Notes under the pieces: generated by a model
Told to the model about the DNA's origin: nothing
What the model saw: only the letters and a program-made list of their open reading frames with translations
The model's database searches: none
Made by a program: the position numbers and the translations under genes
Part shown: positions 17,691-26,265 of the stretch, piece by piece
Layout of the letters: each line of letters starts with the position of its first letter
Position numbering within the stretch: the first letter of the stretch is position 1
Origin: Streptomyces sp. 71268
Lineage (GTDB): Bacteria; Actinomycetota; Actinomycetes; Streptomycetales; Streptomycetaceae
DNA length: 64,000 nucleotides
NCBI RefSeq assembly: GCF_029392895.1
Contig: NZ_CP114200.1
Span: 8,314,501 to 8,378,500 of the forward strand
Direction of reading: 5' to 3'

Positions 17691-18451
17691 CGCGGGGCCT
17701 CCAGGGCGCTGGCGATCCGGCGCATGCGTGTGGCCAGCCGCTCCCGGACGGTGGTGGTGCCCGTGCCCCGCAGCCGCTGCGCGCCCTCGATGTCGCGCAG
17801 CGCCGCGGCGAGCGCCGCGAAGTCGGTGCCGGCGCGCGGCACCGTGCTCAGCGGCCCGTCGGCGACGCCGGCCTCGGCCAAGGCCGCGGCCGAGCGCCGC
17901 TCCGCCTCCCGCGCGGTGATCGCGTAGTCCTCGTGGTCGATGCCGTAGCCGGTGTTGGCGGCCAGGATGGTCAGCGGCGCGCTTCCCCGGTTGGCGAACG
18001 AGTGGGGCATCATCTCCGGGATACGGATCATGACGCCGGGCACCAGCGGGACCTGGGTGACCTGTGCGCGGTCCGCGTCGTAGAGGCCGCAGGCGGCGTG
18101 GCCCAGGCTGAGGACGAAGTGCTCGCCGCCGTGCGCGTGCGGCGTGAAGGCGCTGCGCGGGCCGACGACACCCAGCTTGACGGTCGCGTTGGAGGGCCGT
18201 TCGGGCGAGGTGGCGGCGTCGCCGACGAGGTAGTGCGCGAACTGGCCGTCGTCGATGAAGCGGAGGAACTCCCGCTCCGGCCCCAGCTCCCGGGCGCCGT
18301 CCCGGTCGGCGAAGACGATGCCGCCCCCGGGCAGCAGCCCGTACAACTCCACGCCGCCCGGCAGCCTGCCGGCCAGCCGCCGCACGAGCCGCAGCCCTCC
18401 GCCGTCGAGCGTTCCTGATGAGGCGTCAAACCTCGAACTGTTCCGCGACAT
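17687..18451 (-). CDS. Cupin-fold protein
   Basis: 254 residues if started at ATG 18451 (MSRNSSRFDASSGTL). A GTG nine bases upstream (18460) is an alternative with a better-placed G-run. The double-stranded beta-helix core carries the metal motif PHAHGGEHFVLSLG (His-x-His...Glu) and the second motif PHSFANRGSAPL, as in aldos-2-ulose-like or sensor cupins. Residues 10-110 form an N-terminal extension with LPGGVELYGLLPGGGI. It is the first gene of a four-gene overlapping operon with the zinc-ribbon paralogues. Enzyme or sensor role cannot be assigned. Confidence 0.75.
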   Translation of the reverse strand: MSRNSSRFDASSGTLDGGGLRLVRRLAGRLPGGVELYGLLPGGGIVFADRDGARELGPEREFLRFIDDGQFAHYLVGDAATSPERPSNATVKLGVVGPRSAFTPHAHGGEHFVLSLGHAACGLYDADRAQVTQVPLVPGVMIRIPEMMPHSFANRGSAPLTILAANTGYGIDHEDYAITAREAERRSAAALAEAGVADGPLSTVPRAGTDFAALAAALRDIEGAQRLRGTGTTTVRERLATRMRRIASALEAPR

Positions 18452-18662
18452 GCTGGACACCAAGCCCCCCGTGGTCCCGTGTACGCATCCGTATCGTAGG
18501 GCGCTGATCGCCGGCAGCGGGAGCGGGCGGCTGATTCTCGGCAACAACCTGCGGACCTCACCCACCGCTCAACCCGCCATCACCTGTTGGAGTGCCGCGC
18601 TTTCTCGTGGCGTCGCACGCACGCGACGGGGCGAGGCATGGCATCGCGCGGGAGTGCGCCCA

Positions 18663-18690
18663 GCGCGGCGGGAGGCTGGTCCCGCCGCGC
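18663..18690 (-). terminator. Hairpin downstream of the trypsin-like protease
   Basis: Perfect 11-bp inverted repeat GCGCGGCGGGA / TCCCGCCGCGC with a 6-nt loop, about 95 bp past the protease stop. The remaining 18,452-18,785 gap should also hold the promoter of the cupin operon; no clear -35/-10 pair stands out. Confidence 0.6.
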
Positions 18691-18785
18691 CGGGCACAGC
18701 CGCCGACCTCCGAGGGCGCCCGAGCGCGGGGCGGGGTCAGCCACAGGGGGTGGCGGTGTGCGGTGAGATGGGGTGGGGGAGGGGG

Positions 18786-20072
18786 TTACGCGGTCGCGGC
18801 GGGCGTGCGTTGGGTGTTGTCGATGTCACCCTTGATCTGGTCGTACACCAGCGAGATCCGGGTGCCCCAGTTGGGGCAGCCGCCCAGGTGGTGCAGGGCG
18901 ATGACCTTGTGCGATGAGGCGGCCAGCACCGGCGAGCCGGAGTTGCCGCCGGAGGTGTCGCACCGGTAGCCGGTGTTGACGCCGGACGACACGACGTCGA
19001 TCTTGCAGGTGGCGCCGCCCTGCGTCTCCTCGTAGAGGGACAGCCGCTTGGGCGTGGTGTCGCCGTGACCCGGGATGTAGATGCGCTCGCCGGCCTTGGG
19101 GGTGCGCGGGTCGAGGTAGAGCGTGCCGTACTTCTGGATGCTCTCGAAGCTGTTGACGCTGAACAGCGCGTAGTCCAGCTCGGACAGGGCGCTCAGTTTG
19201 ATCAGTTGCTGGCCGCTCACCTTCGTACCGGGGCGCGGGTTGTTGCCGCCGCAGGTCGCGCACTGGTAGTCGAACTGGAACTCGCTGGCGCGCAGGTCCG
19301 CCGCGCTCTCCATGCAGTGCTGGTTGGTGAGCATGCGGTTGGTGTTGCCCACCCGCCATGCCGTGCAGTGGCCCGTGCCCCTGAGCAACTGGCGCGCGAC
19401 GGCGTTGCCACGGGCGTACTCGGTGGGGTGGCTGGTCTGGTAGCAGGCCACGTCCCGCCGCGCGTCCGTGCCGCACACGCTCCGGGTGGACGGCGCGCGC
19501 TCGGCCCGCTCGGCGGCGTCGAAGCCACGGAAGTGCTTGTCGATCCGTACGCCGTAGCCGCGGCGCGCCAGTGGCTCGGCGTTCCGCGCGCCGGTCGCGT
19601 GCAGGGTCACGATGGCGGTGTCACCGTCGATCGAGAGGGCCGCGAAGCCGGAGTCACCGTGCACGGTGTAGTCCGAGCCACGGTCGCGGTCGGCGTAGTA
19701 GGTGTGCACCTCGCGCCGGTCGGGGGAGGCCACGGTCACCCGGTCGTCGCCGGCGAGCTTGAGCGAGGCGAAGTGCACCTTGACGTAGGACGCGCCGGGC
19801 GAGCGTATCTCCGTGCTCCAGGACCGGCCGGCGTCGCCGTAGCGCAGCGAGCGCTCGCTCGCCCGCTCGGTGCCGGCCGCGGAGGGCGCGGGGGCCGAGG
19901 CGGGGGTGGCCGAGGTGGTGGCGGTCGAGCGGGCGGCCGTGGCCGCTGCCGGGGCGGCGTCCGAGCGGGCCGCGGACGCCTGCGGAGAGGCGGGGCCGAA
20001 GCTGACGGCCACGAGACCGGTTGCCGCGACGGCGAGGCCGGCCAGGCGGCCCCAGCGTCTGGTGGAGACCAT
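18786..20072 (-). CDS. Secreted trypsin-like serine protease (lysyl/glutamyl endopeptidase type)
   Basis: 428 residues from ATG 20072 (AAGGAG seven bases upstream; a GTG three bases earlier is possible). A signal peptide (MVSTRRWGRLAGLAVAATGL, A-S-A near 33) is followed by an Ala/Thr/Ser-rich pro-segment, then a propeptide-like domain to about residue 195, then a chymotrypsin fold. The catalytic triad is visible: H252 in LTNQHCMES, D300 in ELDYALFSV and S378 in GGNSGSPVL. Cys pairs (C200, C209, C236, C253, C271/C274, C356/C371) resemble Achromobacter lysyl endopeptidase. Acts outside the cell in protein breakdown. Its own promoter lies in the gap to the divergent epimerase gene. Confidence 0.88.
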   Translation of the reverse strand: MVSTRRWGRLAGLAVAATGLVAVSFGPASPQASAARSDAAPAAATAARSTATTSATPASAPAPSAAGTERASERSLRYGDAGRSWSTEIRSPGASYVKVHFASLKLAGDDRVTVASPDRREVHTYYADRDRGSDYTVHGDSGFAALSIDGDTAIVTLHATGARNAEPLARRGYGVRIDKHFRGFDAAERAERAPSTRSVCGTDARRDVACYQTSHPTEYARGNAVARQLLRGTGHCTAWRVGNTNRMLTNQHCMESAADLRASEFQFDYQCATCGGNNPRPGTKVSGQQLIKLSALSELDYALFSVNSFESIQKYGTLYLDPRTPKAGERIYIPGHGDTTPKRLSLYEETQGGATCKIDVVSSGVNTGYRCDTSGGNSGSPVLAASSHKVIALHHLGGCPNWGTRISLVYDQIKGDIDNTQRTPAATA

Positions 20073-20422
20073 CACACACTCCTTTGTGGGGGAGGAATCG
20101 GTGTCAGGCGAGCGCCGTTCGACCTCCTTCCCGCGCGTGACCGTGCGCCGCCGGTGCGGAGCCTTGCACACGCGTTCGTTTCAGAGAACTCCCAACAAGC
20201 CATAACATTCGGCCAGTTCGGTCCGAGGCCGCCCGCCGCGCGGCGCGCCCGGCCCTCCGTGGCTCCGCCCTCGCGCGCCCGGCCGTACGATCAGCCGCCC
20301 ACGGGCCGGCCGGTCATCCCGTGCCACCGGGCCGTTGTCGAGACGGGATCGAGCCAAACGCCGGTCATCCGGAGCGCGTTCGCCCAGGGGATCGGCGGGC
20401 GCAGGCGTTAGGGTCGGCCGTC

Positions 20423-21379
20423 ATGCGCGTTCTCGTCTTGGGTGGCACGTCGTTCGTGGGCCGAGCCGTGGTCGAGGAGGCCCTGCGCCACGGTGTGGAG
20501 GTGACGCTCTTCGGCCGGGGGAGAACCGGAACCGACCTCTTCCCGCGACTCACCCGGCTCATCGGCGACCGGGACACCGGCGACTACCGGGCCCTGGCCC
20601 GGGGCCGTTGGGATGCCGTGGTCGACGTCAGCGGCTACGTGCCCCGCCACGTGGGCCAGGCGATGGACGCCCTGCGGGAGCGGGTCCACCGGTACCTGTT
20701 CATCTCCAGCCACGCCGTCTACCAGCAGGCGGGCGTAGGCCCCGGCTCGGACGAGGACACGCCGCGCCGCGCGCCGTTCCGCGACACCGAGGAGATCGAC
20801 GGCGAGACCTACGGCCGGCTCAAGGTGGCCTGCGAGGACGACGTGTGGGCACGTTACGGCGAGCGGGCGACCATCGTGCGCCCCGGCAGGGTGGCCGGTC
20901 CGTACGACCCGTCGGACACCTTCACCTACTGGGTGCGCCGGGCCGCACGCGGCGGGCGGGTGGCGCTGCCGGCCGATCCGCGGCAGCCGGTCCAGGTCGT
21001 GGACGCCCGGGACCTCGCGCGCCTGGTGGTGCGACTGGTCCTGGACGACCGGCCGGGGGCGTTCACGGCGGTGGGGCCGGCCGAACCCGTCACGCTCGGC
21101 GGCCTGATCGCCACCTGCGCGCGGGTGGCGGGAACCGCTGTGGAGATCGTGCGGGTGCCGGCGGAGTCCGCGCCGCCGATGTTCCCGCTGGTGCGTCCGG
21201 TGTGGTCATCCCAGCAGCGCAGCGCGGCGCGCGCCCGGGCGGCGGGGCTGACCGCGACGCCGCTCGCGGTGACGGTCGCGGACGTGCTCGCCTGGGACCG
21301 CGAGCGCGGCACCCCGCCGATGAACCGCGGCTTCACCCCGCGCGAGGAGGCCGCGCTGCTCGCCGGCCTGGGCGGCTGA
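20423..21379 (+). CDS. NAD-dependent epimerase/dehydratase family protein (extended SDR)
   Basis: 318 residues. The Rossmann motif is at the start (MRVLVLGGTSFVGRAVVEEAL, G-G-T-x-F-x-G), followed by VDVSGYVPRHVGQ, FISSHAVYQQAG, and the catalytic-region YGRLKVACED (Y-x-x-x-K), then RPGRVAGPYD. This pattern is common in the reductase/epimerase group close to isoflavone reductase-like and chloroplast RNA-binding SDR homologues in Streptomyces. Substrate unknown. A possible -10 (TTAGGGT) lies only about 10-15 bases before the ATG with no good ribosome site, so the transcript may be leaderless. It is divergent from the protease gene. Confidence 0.82.
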   Translation: MRVLVLGGTSFVGRAVVEEALRHGVEVTLFGRGRTGTDLFPRLTRLIGDRDTGDYRALARGRWDAVVDVSGYVPRHVGQAMDALRERVHRYLFISSHAVYQQAGVGPGSDEDTPRRAPFRDTEEIDGETYGRLKVACEDDVWARYGERATIVRPGRVAGPYDPSDTFTYWVRRAARGGRVALPADPRQPVQVVDARDLARLVVRLVLDDRPGAFTAVGPAEPVTLGGLIATCARVAGTAVEIVRVPAESAPPMFPLVRPVWSSQQRSAARARAAGLTATPLAVTVADVLAWDRERGTPPMNRGFTPREEAALLAGLGG

Positions 21380-21688
21380 GCCGCCGACGGCCGCACAACC
21401 GACGGCACGCCACCGACGCCTGAGCCATCGCCGGCCGACCCACCACACGGGCGAGCCGCCCCGGCGCACGCCCCGACGCACACCCTGGCGCGCGGCCGCG
21501 CGGGCACGCGCCCCGGCCGCACCGGTCGCCCGTCAGGCGCCCGACGCCGCGCGCCAGAGGCCGGGTGTCAGACGCCGGGTGCCAGCCCGGCCGCCCGGCG
21601 CGCGGGCTTCCGCGTGTCCGTCCCGCCGGCGCCCGCCGCCACGTACGCGGCGCCGACACGCGCTCGCGGACGTTGCCTTGGCGCTAAT

Positions 21689-21761
21689 TGGTCTGTACCT
21701 AAGCAGCGAGAGACAGCACGCTTCTTGACCAAGGCATGACACCTGGCGTCACGTGACGCCA
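21689..21761 (+). promoter_or_regulatory. Control region of the lactonase gene: DasR-like half site and 18-bp palindrome
   Basis: TGGTCTGTACC at 21,689-21,699 differs from the DasR core TGGTCTAGACC at two central positions. At 21,744-21,761 there is a perfect 18-bp palindrome TGGCGTCACGTGACGCCA, 50 bp before the lactonase ATG. A palindrome of this length is very unlikely by chance and should be an operator; the regulator is not identifiable. The rest of the 21,380-21,810 gap has no convincing gene. Confidence 0.6.
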
Positions 21762-21810
21762 CCCGAGTCCCAGGCACGTATCCCAGCCCCAGGTACGAAA
21801 GGTGCCCATC

Positions 21811-23010
21811 ATGTCCCCACACCGCTCGGAGCACCCCCACCGCACCGGCCCCGGCATCGGACGCCGTTCGTTCGTCGGGTCGCTCGGCGCCGGCGTGTTG
21901 GGCGCCGCCGCGCTCGGCGGGGCGTCCGCCGCGCGAGCTCTGCCGGCACCCGCCGCCGGCGGACGCCCCGCCCAGTCGCGGTACGCGTTCCTCGGCACGT
22001 ACGGCAGCGGGATCATCACCTGCGCGTACGACACCGCGACCGGCGCGCTGACCCGGAAGAGCGCGTTCACCGCGGTGACCGACCCGTCCTTCCTCGCCCT
22101 GGCCCCTTCCGGCAGGGTGCTCTACGCGCTGGACAGCGCGGGGCGCGAGGGGGCCGTGCGCGCGTTCGCCATCGGCGCGGGCGGCCGGTTGCGGGCGCTG
22201 GGTCGGGCACAGTCCACCGGCGGCGCCGGCGTCACCCACCTCGCGGTCCACCCCAACGGGCGCTACCTGCTCAGCGCCAACTACGGCGCCGGCAGCGTGG
22301 CCGTGCACACCCTGAGCGGCGACGGCAGCGTGGGCGCTCGTACCTCTCTCGTCCAGCACGTCGGCTCCGGCCCCGACCCCGAGCGCCAGGAGGGGCCGCA
22401 CGCGCACCAGATCCTCACCGACCCCAAGGGCGCCCACGTCTTCGCCGTCGACCTCGGCACGGACAAGGTGTACACCTACCAACTCCAGCCGAACGGCACG
22501 CTGCGCCCGGTGTCCGAGGCCAAGTCGGTGCCCGGCGCCGGCCCCCGCCACATGGTCTTCCACCCCACGGCCCCGTACGCGTACGTGGCCAACGAGCTGA
22601 ACAGCACCATCACCGTCTGCTCCTACGACCCGACCACCGGCGTCCTCACCAACGGCGACAGCCAACCCACCCTCCCGGACGGCACCGACCCGGGCACCCG
22701 CAACTACCCCTCCGAGGTGACGATCTCGGCCGACGGCCGCTTCGTCTACCTCTCCAACCGTGGCCACGAGAGCATCGCGCGGTTCGCCGTCACCGGCGGC
22801 GGCGCCGGCCTGCGGCTGCTCGACACCGTGCCGTGCGGGGGCTCCTGGCCCCGTCACATCAGCCTCTCCCCGGCGGGCAACCTGCTGTTCTCGGGCAACC
22901 AGTACGGCAAGACGATCGGCACGTTCACCGTCGACAAGGAGACCGGCGCCCTCACCCGCTCCGGCCCCCCGTTCGCCACCGTCTCCCTCGGCTGCGTCCT
23001 GCCGACCTGA
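21811..23010 (+). CDS. Exported lactonase-family beta-propeller protein (6-phosphogluconolactonase-like)
   Basis: 399 residues from ATG 21811 (AAAGGTG six bases upstream). A twin-arginine signal is visible: GIGRRSFVGSLGAGVLGAAAL. The mature part is a seven-bladed propeller of the lactonase/YbhE family (PF10282). It begins YAFLGTYGSGIITCAYDTATGAL, and repeats of the type LALAPSGRVLYALDS, LAVHPNGRYLLSANYGAGSVAVH and MVFHPTAPYAYVANELNSTI follow, with RHISLSPAGNLLFSGNQ near the end. Cytosolic relatives open 6-phosphogluconolactone; this exported form must act on an external lactone, or may simply be a binding scaffold. A strong terminator follows. Confidence 0.87.
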   Translation: MSPHRSEHPHRTGPGIGRRSFVGSLGAGVLGAAALGGASAARALPAPAAGGRPAQSRYAFLGTYGSGIITCAYDTATGALTRKSAFTAVTDPSFLALAPSGRVLYALDSAGREGAVRAFAIGAGGRLRALGRAQSTGGAGVTHLAVHPNGRYLLSANYGAGSVAVHTLSGDGSVGARTSLVQHVGSGPDPERQEGPHAHQILTDPKGAHVFAVDLGTDKVYTYQLQPNGTLRPVSEAKSVPGAGPRHMVFHPTAPYAYVANELNSTITVCSYDPTTGVLTNGDSQPTLPDGTDPGTRNYPSEVTISADGRFVYLSNRGHESIARFAVTGGGAGLRLLDTVPCGGSWPRHISLSPAGNLLFSGNQYGKTIGTFTVDKETGALTRSGPPFATVSLGCVLPT

Positions 23011-23074
23011 CCGCGCCGCGCGCCTGGTCGCCTGCGGCGGGAAGCCGGGGCGTCAGGCTTGGTGCCACCTGAAA

Positions 23075-23105
23075 GCGCCCCGCGGCCGGACAAGCCGCGG
23101 GGCGC
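23075..23105 (+). terminator. Terminator of the lactonase gene
   Basis: Perfect 12-bp stem GCGCCCCGCGGC / GCCGCGGGGCGC, 7-nt loop, followed by TTGGGTGTT, 65 bp past the stop. Confidence 0.85.
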
Positions 23106-23183
23106 TTGGGTGTTGGGCCTCACCACGTGTCCAGGCTGGCCGCCACGGCCACGATCAGGCTGTGGCCAGGCTGGCCGCCACCG

Positions 23184-23232
23184 CCCCGACACGGCCTGGC
23201 CACGGTCGGGCCGTGGGCAGGCCGTGTCGGGG
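23184..23232 (-). terminator. Terminator of the LPMO gene
   Basis: Perfect 15-bp inverted repeat CCCCGACACGGCCTG / CAGGCCGTGTCGGGG with a 19-nt loop, 20 bp past the LPMO stop on the minus strand. A separate direct repeat CCAGGCTGGCCGCCAC occurs at about 23,131 and 23,166. Confidence 0.65.
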
Positions 23233-23252
23233 CTGGGTGAGGCGCGCTGGCG

Positions 23253-23768
23253 CTAGCTGATGTTGACGTCCACGCAGGCGTAGAAGGCGTTGGCGGTGTC
23301 GGCGATGTTCCATATCGCCAGCACCTTCTGCTTGCCGGAGATGTTGCCGAAGTTGACCTGGTGGGTCACCGTCGAGCCGGGCTGCGCTCCGCCGTCGTTG
23401 AACTCGGCCACCTTGGTGCTGCCCACGTAGTACTGCCAGGTGCTGGTGGCGTGGCGGGCGGTCAGGCGCCAGTTGAAGCTGGTGGTGCGGCTGACGGGGG
23501 TGACCTTCCAGCCCCTGCTGTTGTCGTCCAGCTCCGAGAAGCGGCCGTTGCCACCGCTGCAGCTCCGCAGCCCCTTGGGGCCTTCCACGCTCTGCGGCTC
23601 GTACTTGATGGGCCCGCAGGCGACGGTGCCGGCCGCGCACTGGGCCTGCCGGCTGGGGGGAGAGGAGATGTAGCCGTGGGCGCTGGCCGTGCCGGAGGGC
23701 AGGCAGACCGCCAGCAGTGGCGCGATGGCCGCGCCGAGGGTGACGGCCAGCTTCTTCTTACCGTGCAT
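23253..23768 (-). CDS. AA10 lytic polysaccharide monooxygenase (chitin-active type)
   Basis: 171 residues, a single-domain AA10. Signal peptide 1-30 (MHGKKKLAVTLGAAIAPLLA, cleaved after ASA) leaves His31 as the mature N-terminus (HGYISSPPSR). The second copper ligand is H106 in RLTARHATSTW, completing the histidine brace. C-terminal AIWNIADTANAFYACVDV has the usual aromatic face. Acts outside the cell by oxidative cleavage of crystalline chitin (or cellulose) and helps the chitinase encoded next door. Expression is probably repressed by DasR through the upstream box. Confidence 0.93.
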   Translation of the reverse strand: MHGKKKLAVTLGAAIAPLLAVCLPSGTASAHGYISSPPSRQAQCAAGTVACGPIKYEPQSVEGPKGLRSCSGGNGRFSELDDNSRGWKVTPVSRTTSFNWRLTARHATSTWQYYVGSTKVAEFNDGGAQPGSTVTHQVNFGNISGKQKVLAIWNIADTANAFYACVDVNIS

Positions 23769-23901
23769 GTCGGCTCCTTCGGTGGGGGGCCCGCCGTGGG
23801 CGGGCGATGGTCGCGGGAGGCACGGGCGCGGCAGGTCAGGGGCGACCGGGTGGGGGTGCGCGGCTCATCACCGGCCGGGGTGGCGGCCCACGCCTCCTAC
23901 T

Positions 23902-23937
23902 TGGTCTAGACCGTACTGCTTGTCGGGACACGGTCAA
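23902..23937 (-). promoter_or_regulatory. LPMO promoter with DasR operator (dre)
   Basis: A perfect inverted repeat TGGTCTAGACC (23,902-23,912), flanked by ACT and GTACT, matches the DasR-responsive element consensus of Streptomyces amino-sugar and chitin genes. On the minus strand TTGACC (23,932-23,937) and TACGGT are spaced 16 bases and would be the -35 and -10; the operator overlaps the -10 side. This implies release by glucosamine 6-phosphate. Confidence 0.8.
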
Positions 23938-24074
23938 GAGGGTAGGTCGACGCGAACTTCTCCCCGTCGTCGCGGCGGGGCCGGCGCGGGGCGTGGAGCC
24001 GGCGCCGCGGTGCGGGTGGCGGCCGCGTGGGGCGGTGTGCGCCGCGCACGCGCCCGCGGTCGCGTGGGTACGGA

Positions 24075-24106
24075 GACGGCCGGCAGGCGAGTGCCTGCCG
24101 GCCGTC
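24075..24106 (-). terminator. Terminator of the chitinase gene
   Basis: Perfect 14-bp stem GACGGCCGGCAGGC / GCCTGCCGGCCGTC with tetraloop GAGT, 35 bp past the chitinase stop. The rest of the 23,938-24,140 gap shows no gene. Confidence 0.8.
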
Positions 24107-24140
24107 CGTGGGCGGTGTGAGGTGCGTCAGGGGTGTCCGG

Positions 24141-25664
24141 TCAGCAGGCGCCGAGGTCCTGCCAGACGCCCCACTCGCCGGTGGTGCCGGGCTCCTCGCC
24201 CACCGTCCACCACTTGGCCTTCCAGGTGTGGCCCTGGTGCGAGACCTGCTGGCCGCCGGTGTAGACCGTCTCGGCCGACCAGGGGCTCGCCGAGCACTCA
24301 CTGCCGTTGTCGCCGACGACGGTCAGGGTGTACGAGGCCGAGTGGTTCACGTCGGCGCCCGCGCCGTTGACGTTGATCGTGTACGTGCCCGACTTCACCT
24401 CGGGGGCCGCGGTGAAGGTGAGGGTGGAGGAGCCGCCCGCCGTCACGGAGCGCGGGCTGAGCGAGGCGGCGACGCCCTTCGGCGCGCCGCTGACGGTCAG
24501 GTCGATCTTCTGCGCGTCACCGGCCGTCACGGCCGTCCGCACGGTGGTGGTCGCGGTGCCGCCCGCGGTCACCGAGCCGGACGCCGGCGTCGTCGTCACC
24601 GAGAAGTCACTGGTCGGGGGCTTGGTGTCGCTGGTGAACGGCGCGAAGATGCGGCTGAAGTCCCAGGTGTTCTGCTCGATGCCCGAGCAGTCGTTGCGGG
24701 CCCCGCCGCCGGGGCAGCCGCCGTTGTCCCGCTGGAGCGCCCACATCGACAGCGTGTTGATGCCCTTGCCGACCGCCCAGTTGTAGACCTGCCTGGCGTT
24801 GGCCAGGGTGAACGTCTCGGCCGGGCCGAAGTCGTCGACGCCCGGCATCTCGGTGACGCCGATCATGCCCCACAACTGCGCGTCGGTCTTGTTCGGGTAG
24901 AGGCGGGCGAGCTGGTCGCGCAACCCCTGGGCCGCGGTCTCGGTGTCCTTGGCCATGTCGTGGGGTTGGTTGTCGTAGTAGTCGAACGTCATGATGTTCG
25001 CGACGTCGACCTTCGTGCCGTTGCTCACCGCGTTCCGCAGTAGCGCGAGGCCGCTTTCGGCCAGCCCGCGCGTGGTGGTCGGCAGCGTGTACGAGACCTC
25101 GAGCGTGCGGCCGTTCTGCGCGGCCCAGTCCTGGACCTTCTTGATGGCCTTGTTGCGCCGGTCGACGCTGGCGGTGTTGTCCAGCGCGTTGACCTCGATG
25201 TCCATGTCGAGCCGCGAGATGTCGTAGGTGGTGATCACCTTCTGGTACGCGGCGGCGATCTTGTCGACGTCGGTGCAGCTCTCGGCGATCTCGGTGCCGG
25301 TGGTGCCGGCCGTGTAACCGCCGAACGAGGGGATGACGTCGCCGCCCCTCGCCTGGATCGTCTTGATGTCCTCGCCGAAGGTCGCTTGGGAGATCGGCGT
25401 GCTCGTGCTGCCGTTCCAGTACGGCGTGCAGGAGCCCTTGGCCTCGGTCTGGATGAAGGCCATCGTCAGGTACTTCACGCCGGCTTCCTTGGCCATGGCG
25501 GCCGGGCTCTCCCCGGTCCATGCCTCGAAGTAGGGAGCGAAGACGCGGGGCGGCAGTGGGGTCGCAGCCTCGGCGGTGCCGCCGCCGATCACGGTCATCC
25601 CCGCTGCGACCACAGCGGTGACGGTCGCGGCGAGGGCCGCGCGGAGGGAGCGCTTACGTCTCAT
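24141..25664 (-). CDS. Secreted GH18 chitinase with C-terminal chitin-binding module
   Basis: 507 residues from ATG 25664. Signal peptide MRRKRSLRAALAATVTAVVA to about residue 34. GH18 barrel about 36-370: SFGGYTAG, then LDMDIEVNA with the D-x-D-x-E catalytic signature (E157 as acid), and MTFDYYDN, MWALQRDNGG. An Ig-like/DUF-type linker module (about 380-455, T-rich strands ending YTLTVVG) and a CBM5/12-type module at the end (SPWSAETVYTGGQQVSHQG then WKAKWWTVGEEPG). The barrel without an alpha/beta insertion fits the bacterial ChiC/ChiD-like subfamily B. Hydrolyses chitin outside the cell. Promoter carries the classical chitinase direct repeats. Confidence 0.93.
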   Translation of the reverse strand: MRRKRSLRAALAATVTAVVAAGMTVIGGGTAEAATPLPPRVFAPYFEAWTGESPAAMAKEAGVKYLTMAFIQTEAKGSCTPYWNGSTSTPISQATFGEDIKTIQARGGDVIPSFGGYTAGTTGTEIAESCTDVDKIAAAYQKVITTYDISRLDMDIEVNALDNTASVDRRNKAIKKVQDWAAQNGRTLEVSYTLPTTTRGLAESGLALLRNAVSNGTKVDVANIMTFDYYDNQPHDMAKDTETAAQGLRDQLARLYPNKTDAQLWGMIGVTEMPGVDDFGPAETFTLANARQVYNWAVGKGINTLSMWALQRDNGGCPGGGARNDCSGIEQNTWDFSRIFAPFTSDTKPPTSDFSVTTTPASGSVTAGGTATTTVRTAVTAGDAQKIDLTVSGAPKGVAASLSPRSVTAGGSSTLTFTAAPEVKSGTYTINVNGAGADVNHSASYTLTVVGDNGSECSASPWSAETVYTGGQQVSHQGHTWKAKWWTVGEEPGTTGEWGVWQDLGAC

Positions 25665-25727
25665 GTTTGTCCAAGCTGAGTGAGAAGGGGCCGCTAGGAA
25701 TCCCGGTGCGCAGCGGTTGGGGATTAT

Positions 25728-25785
25728 GGAATATCCCTGGCGATATGGGCATGTCAATGGTCTGAACCAAGGTAGGACTAGACCA
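25728..25785 (-). promoter_or_regulatory. Chitinase promoter with tandem DasR-type repeats
   Basis: On the minus strand TGGTCTAGTCC and TGGTTCAGACC (plus 25,758-25,785) form the 12-bp direct-repeat pair known from Streptomyces chitinase promoters. They are followed at once by TTGACA (25,752-25,757) as -35 and TATTCC as -10, 18 bases further on. Repeats abutting the -35 suggest repression/induction through DasR and possibly the two-component Chi regulators. Confidence 0.8.
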
Positions 25786-26265
25786 ATTCATGCCCTTATT
25801 CCGCCCACCACCCCCACACCCCCGGCGCCACCCCACCGTCACCGACGCGCCGTCGAGGTCCCCCAGGGGCCCGCACCGGCCGTATTGCGGGGTCAACGAG
25901 CCCCACGCACGCCCTTGGCCCAACTACCCGCGCGCGGTGGCGCAGTGGCCCGTGAGACCCGCGGGACGAGTGAACCACCGAGCCGATCTTTCGCTCGCCG
26001 CCCCGCCACTGAGGCCCCGTCACACGCGGCGCGCGGCCCCGTCGGCATGCGAGGGCCGGCCACCGATCCAGCCTGACGCAGCGCACCGCGTCCGGCCGAA
26101 GCGCCACCCCACCGCGCCCCGACCGGCCGCCCACGCCCCACACCGCCCCCGGCGCGCCCCACCGCGGCCGGTCGGCGGCCCCGGACAACCCCGACAGCCC
26201 CCGCCCGGGGCCCCGGGCCGCGCGCCGGTAGGCTCGCCTGCCAACGCGAGCTGAGGGGGCGGGCC
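25786..26265. other. Intergenic stretch, no gene recognised
   Basis: Very GC-rich, proline/arginine-coding in every frame, which is the typical appearance of non-coding Streptomyces DNA. It separates the divergent chitinase and kinase loci; a promoter for the kinase cluster should lie here but no consensus boxes are evident. Confidence 0.5.

Noticed and set aside
10707..18451. Possible natural-product gene cluster (asparagine synthetase homologue, dehydrogenase, cupin)
   Set aside because: No core biosynthetic enzyme or precursor peptide nearby; the genes look like separate small operons.
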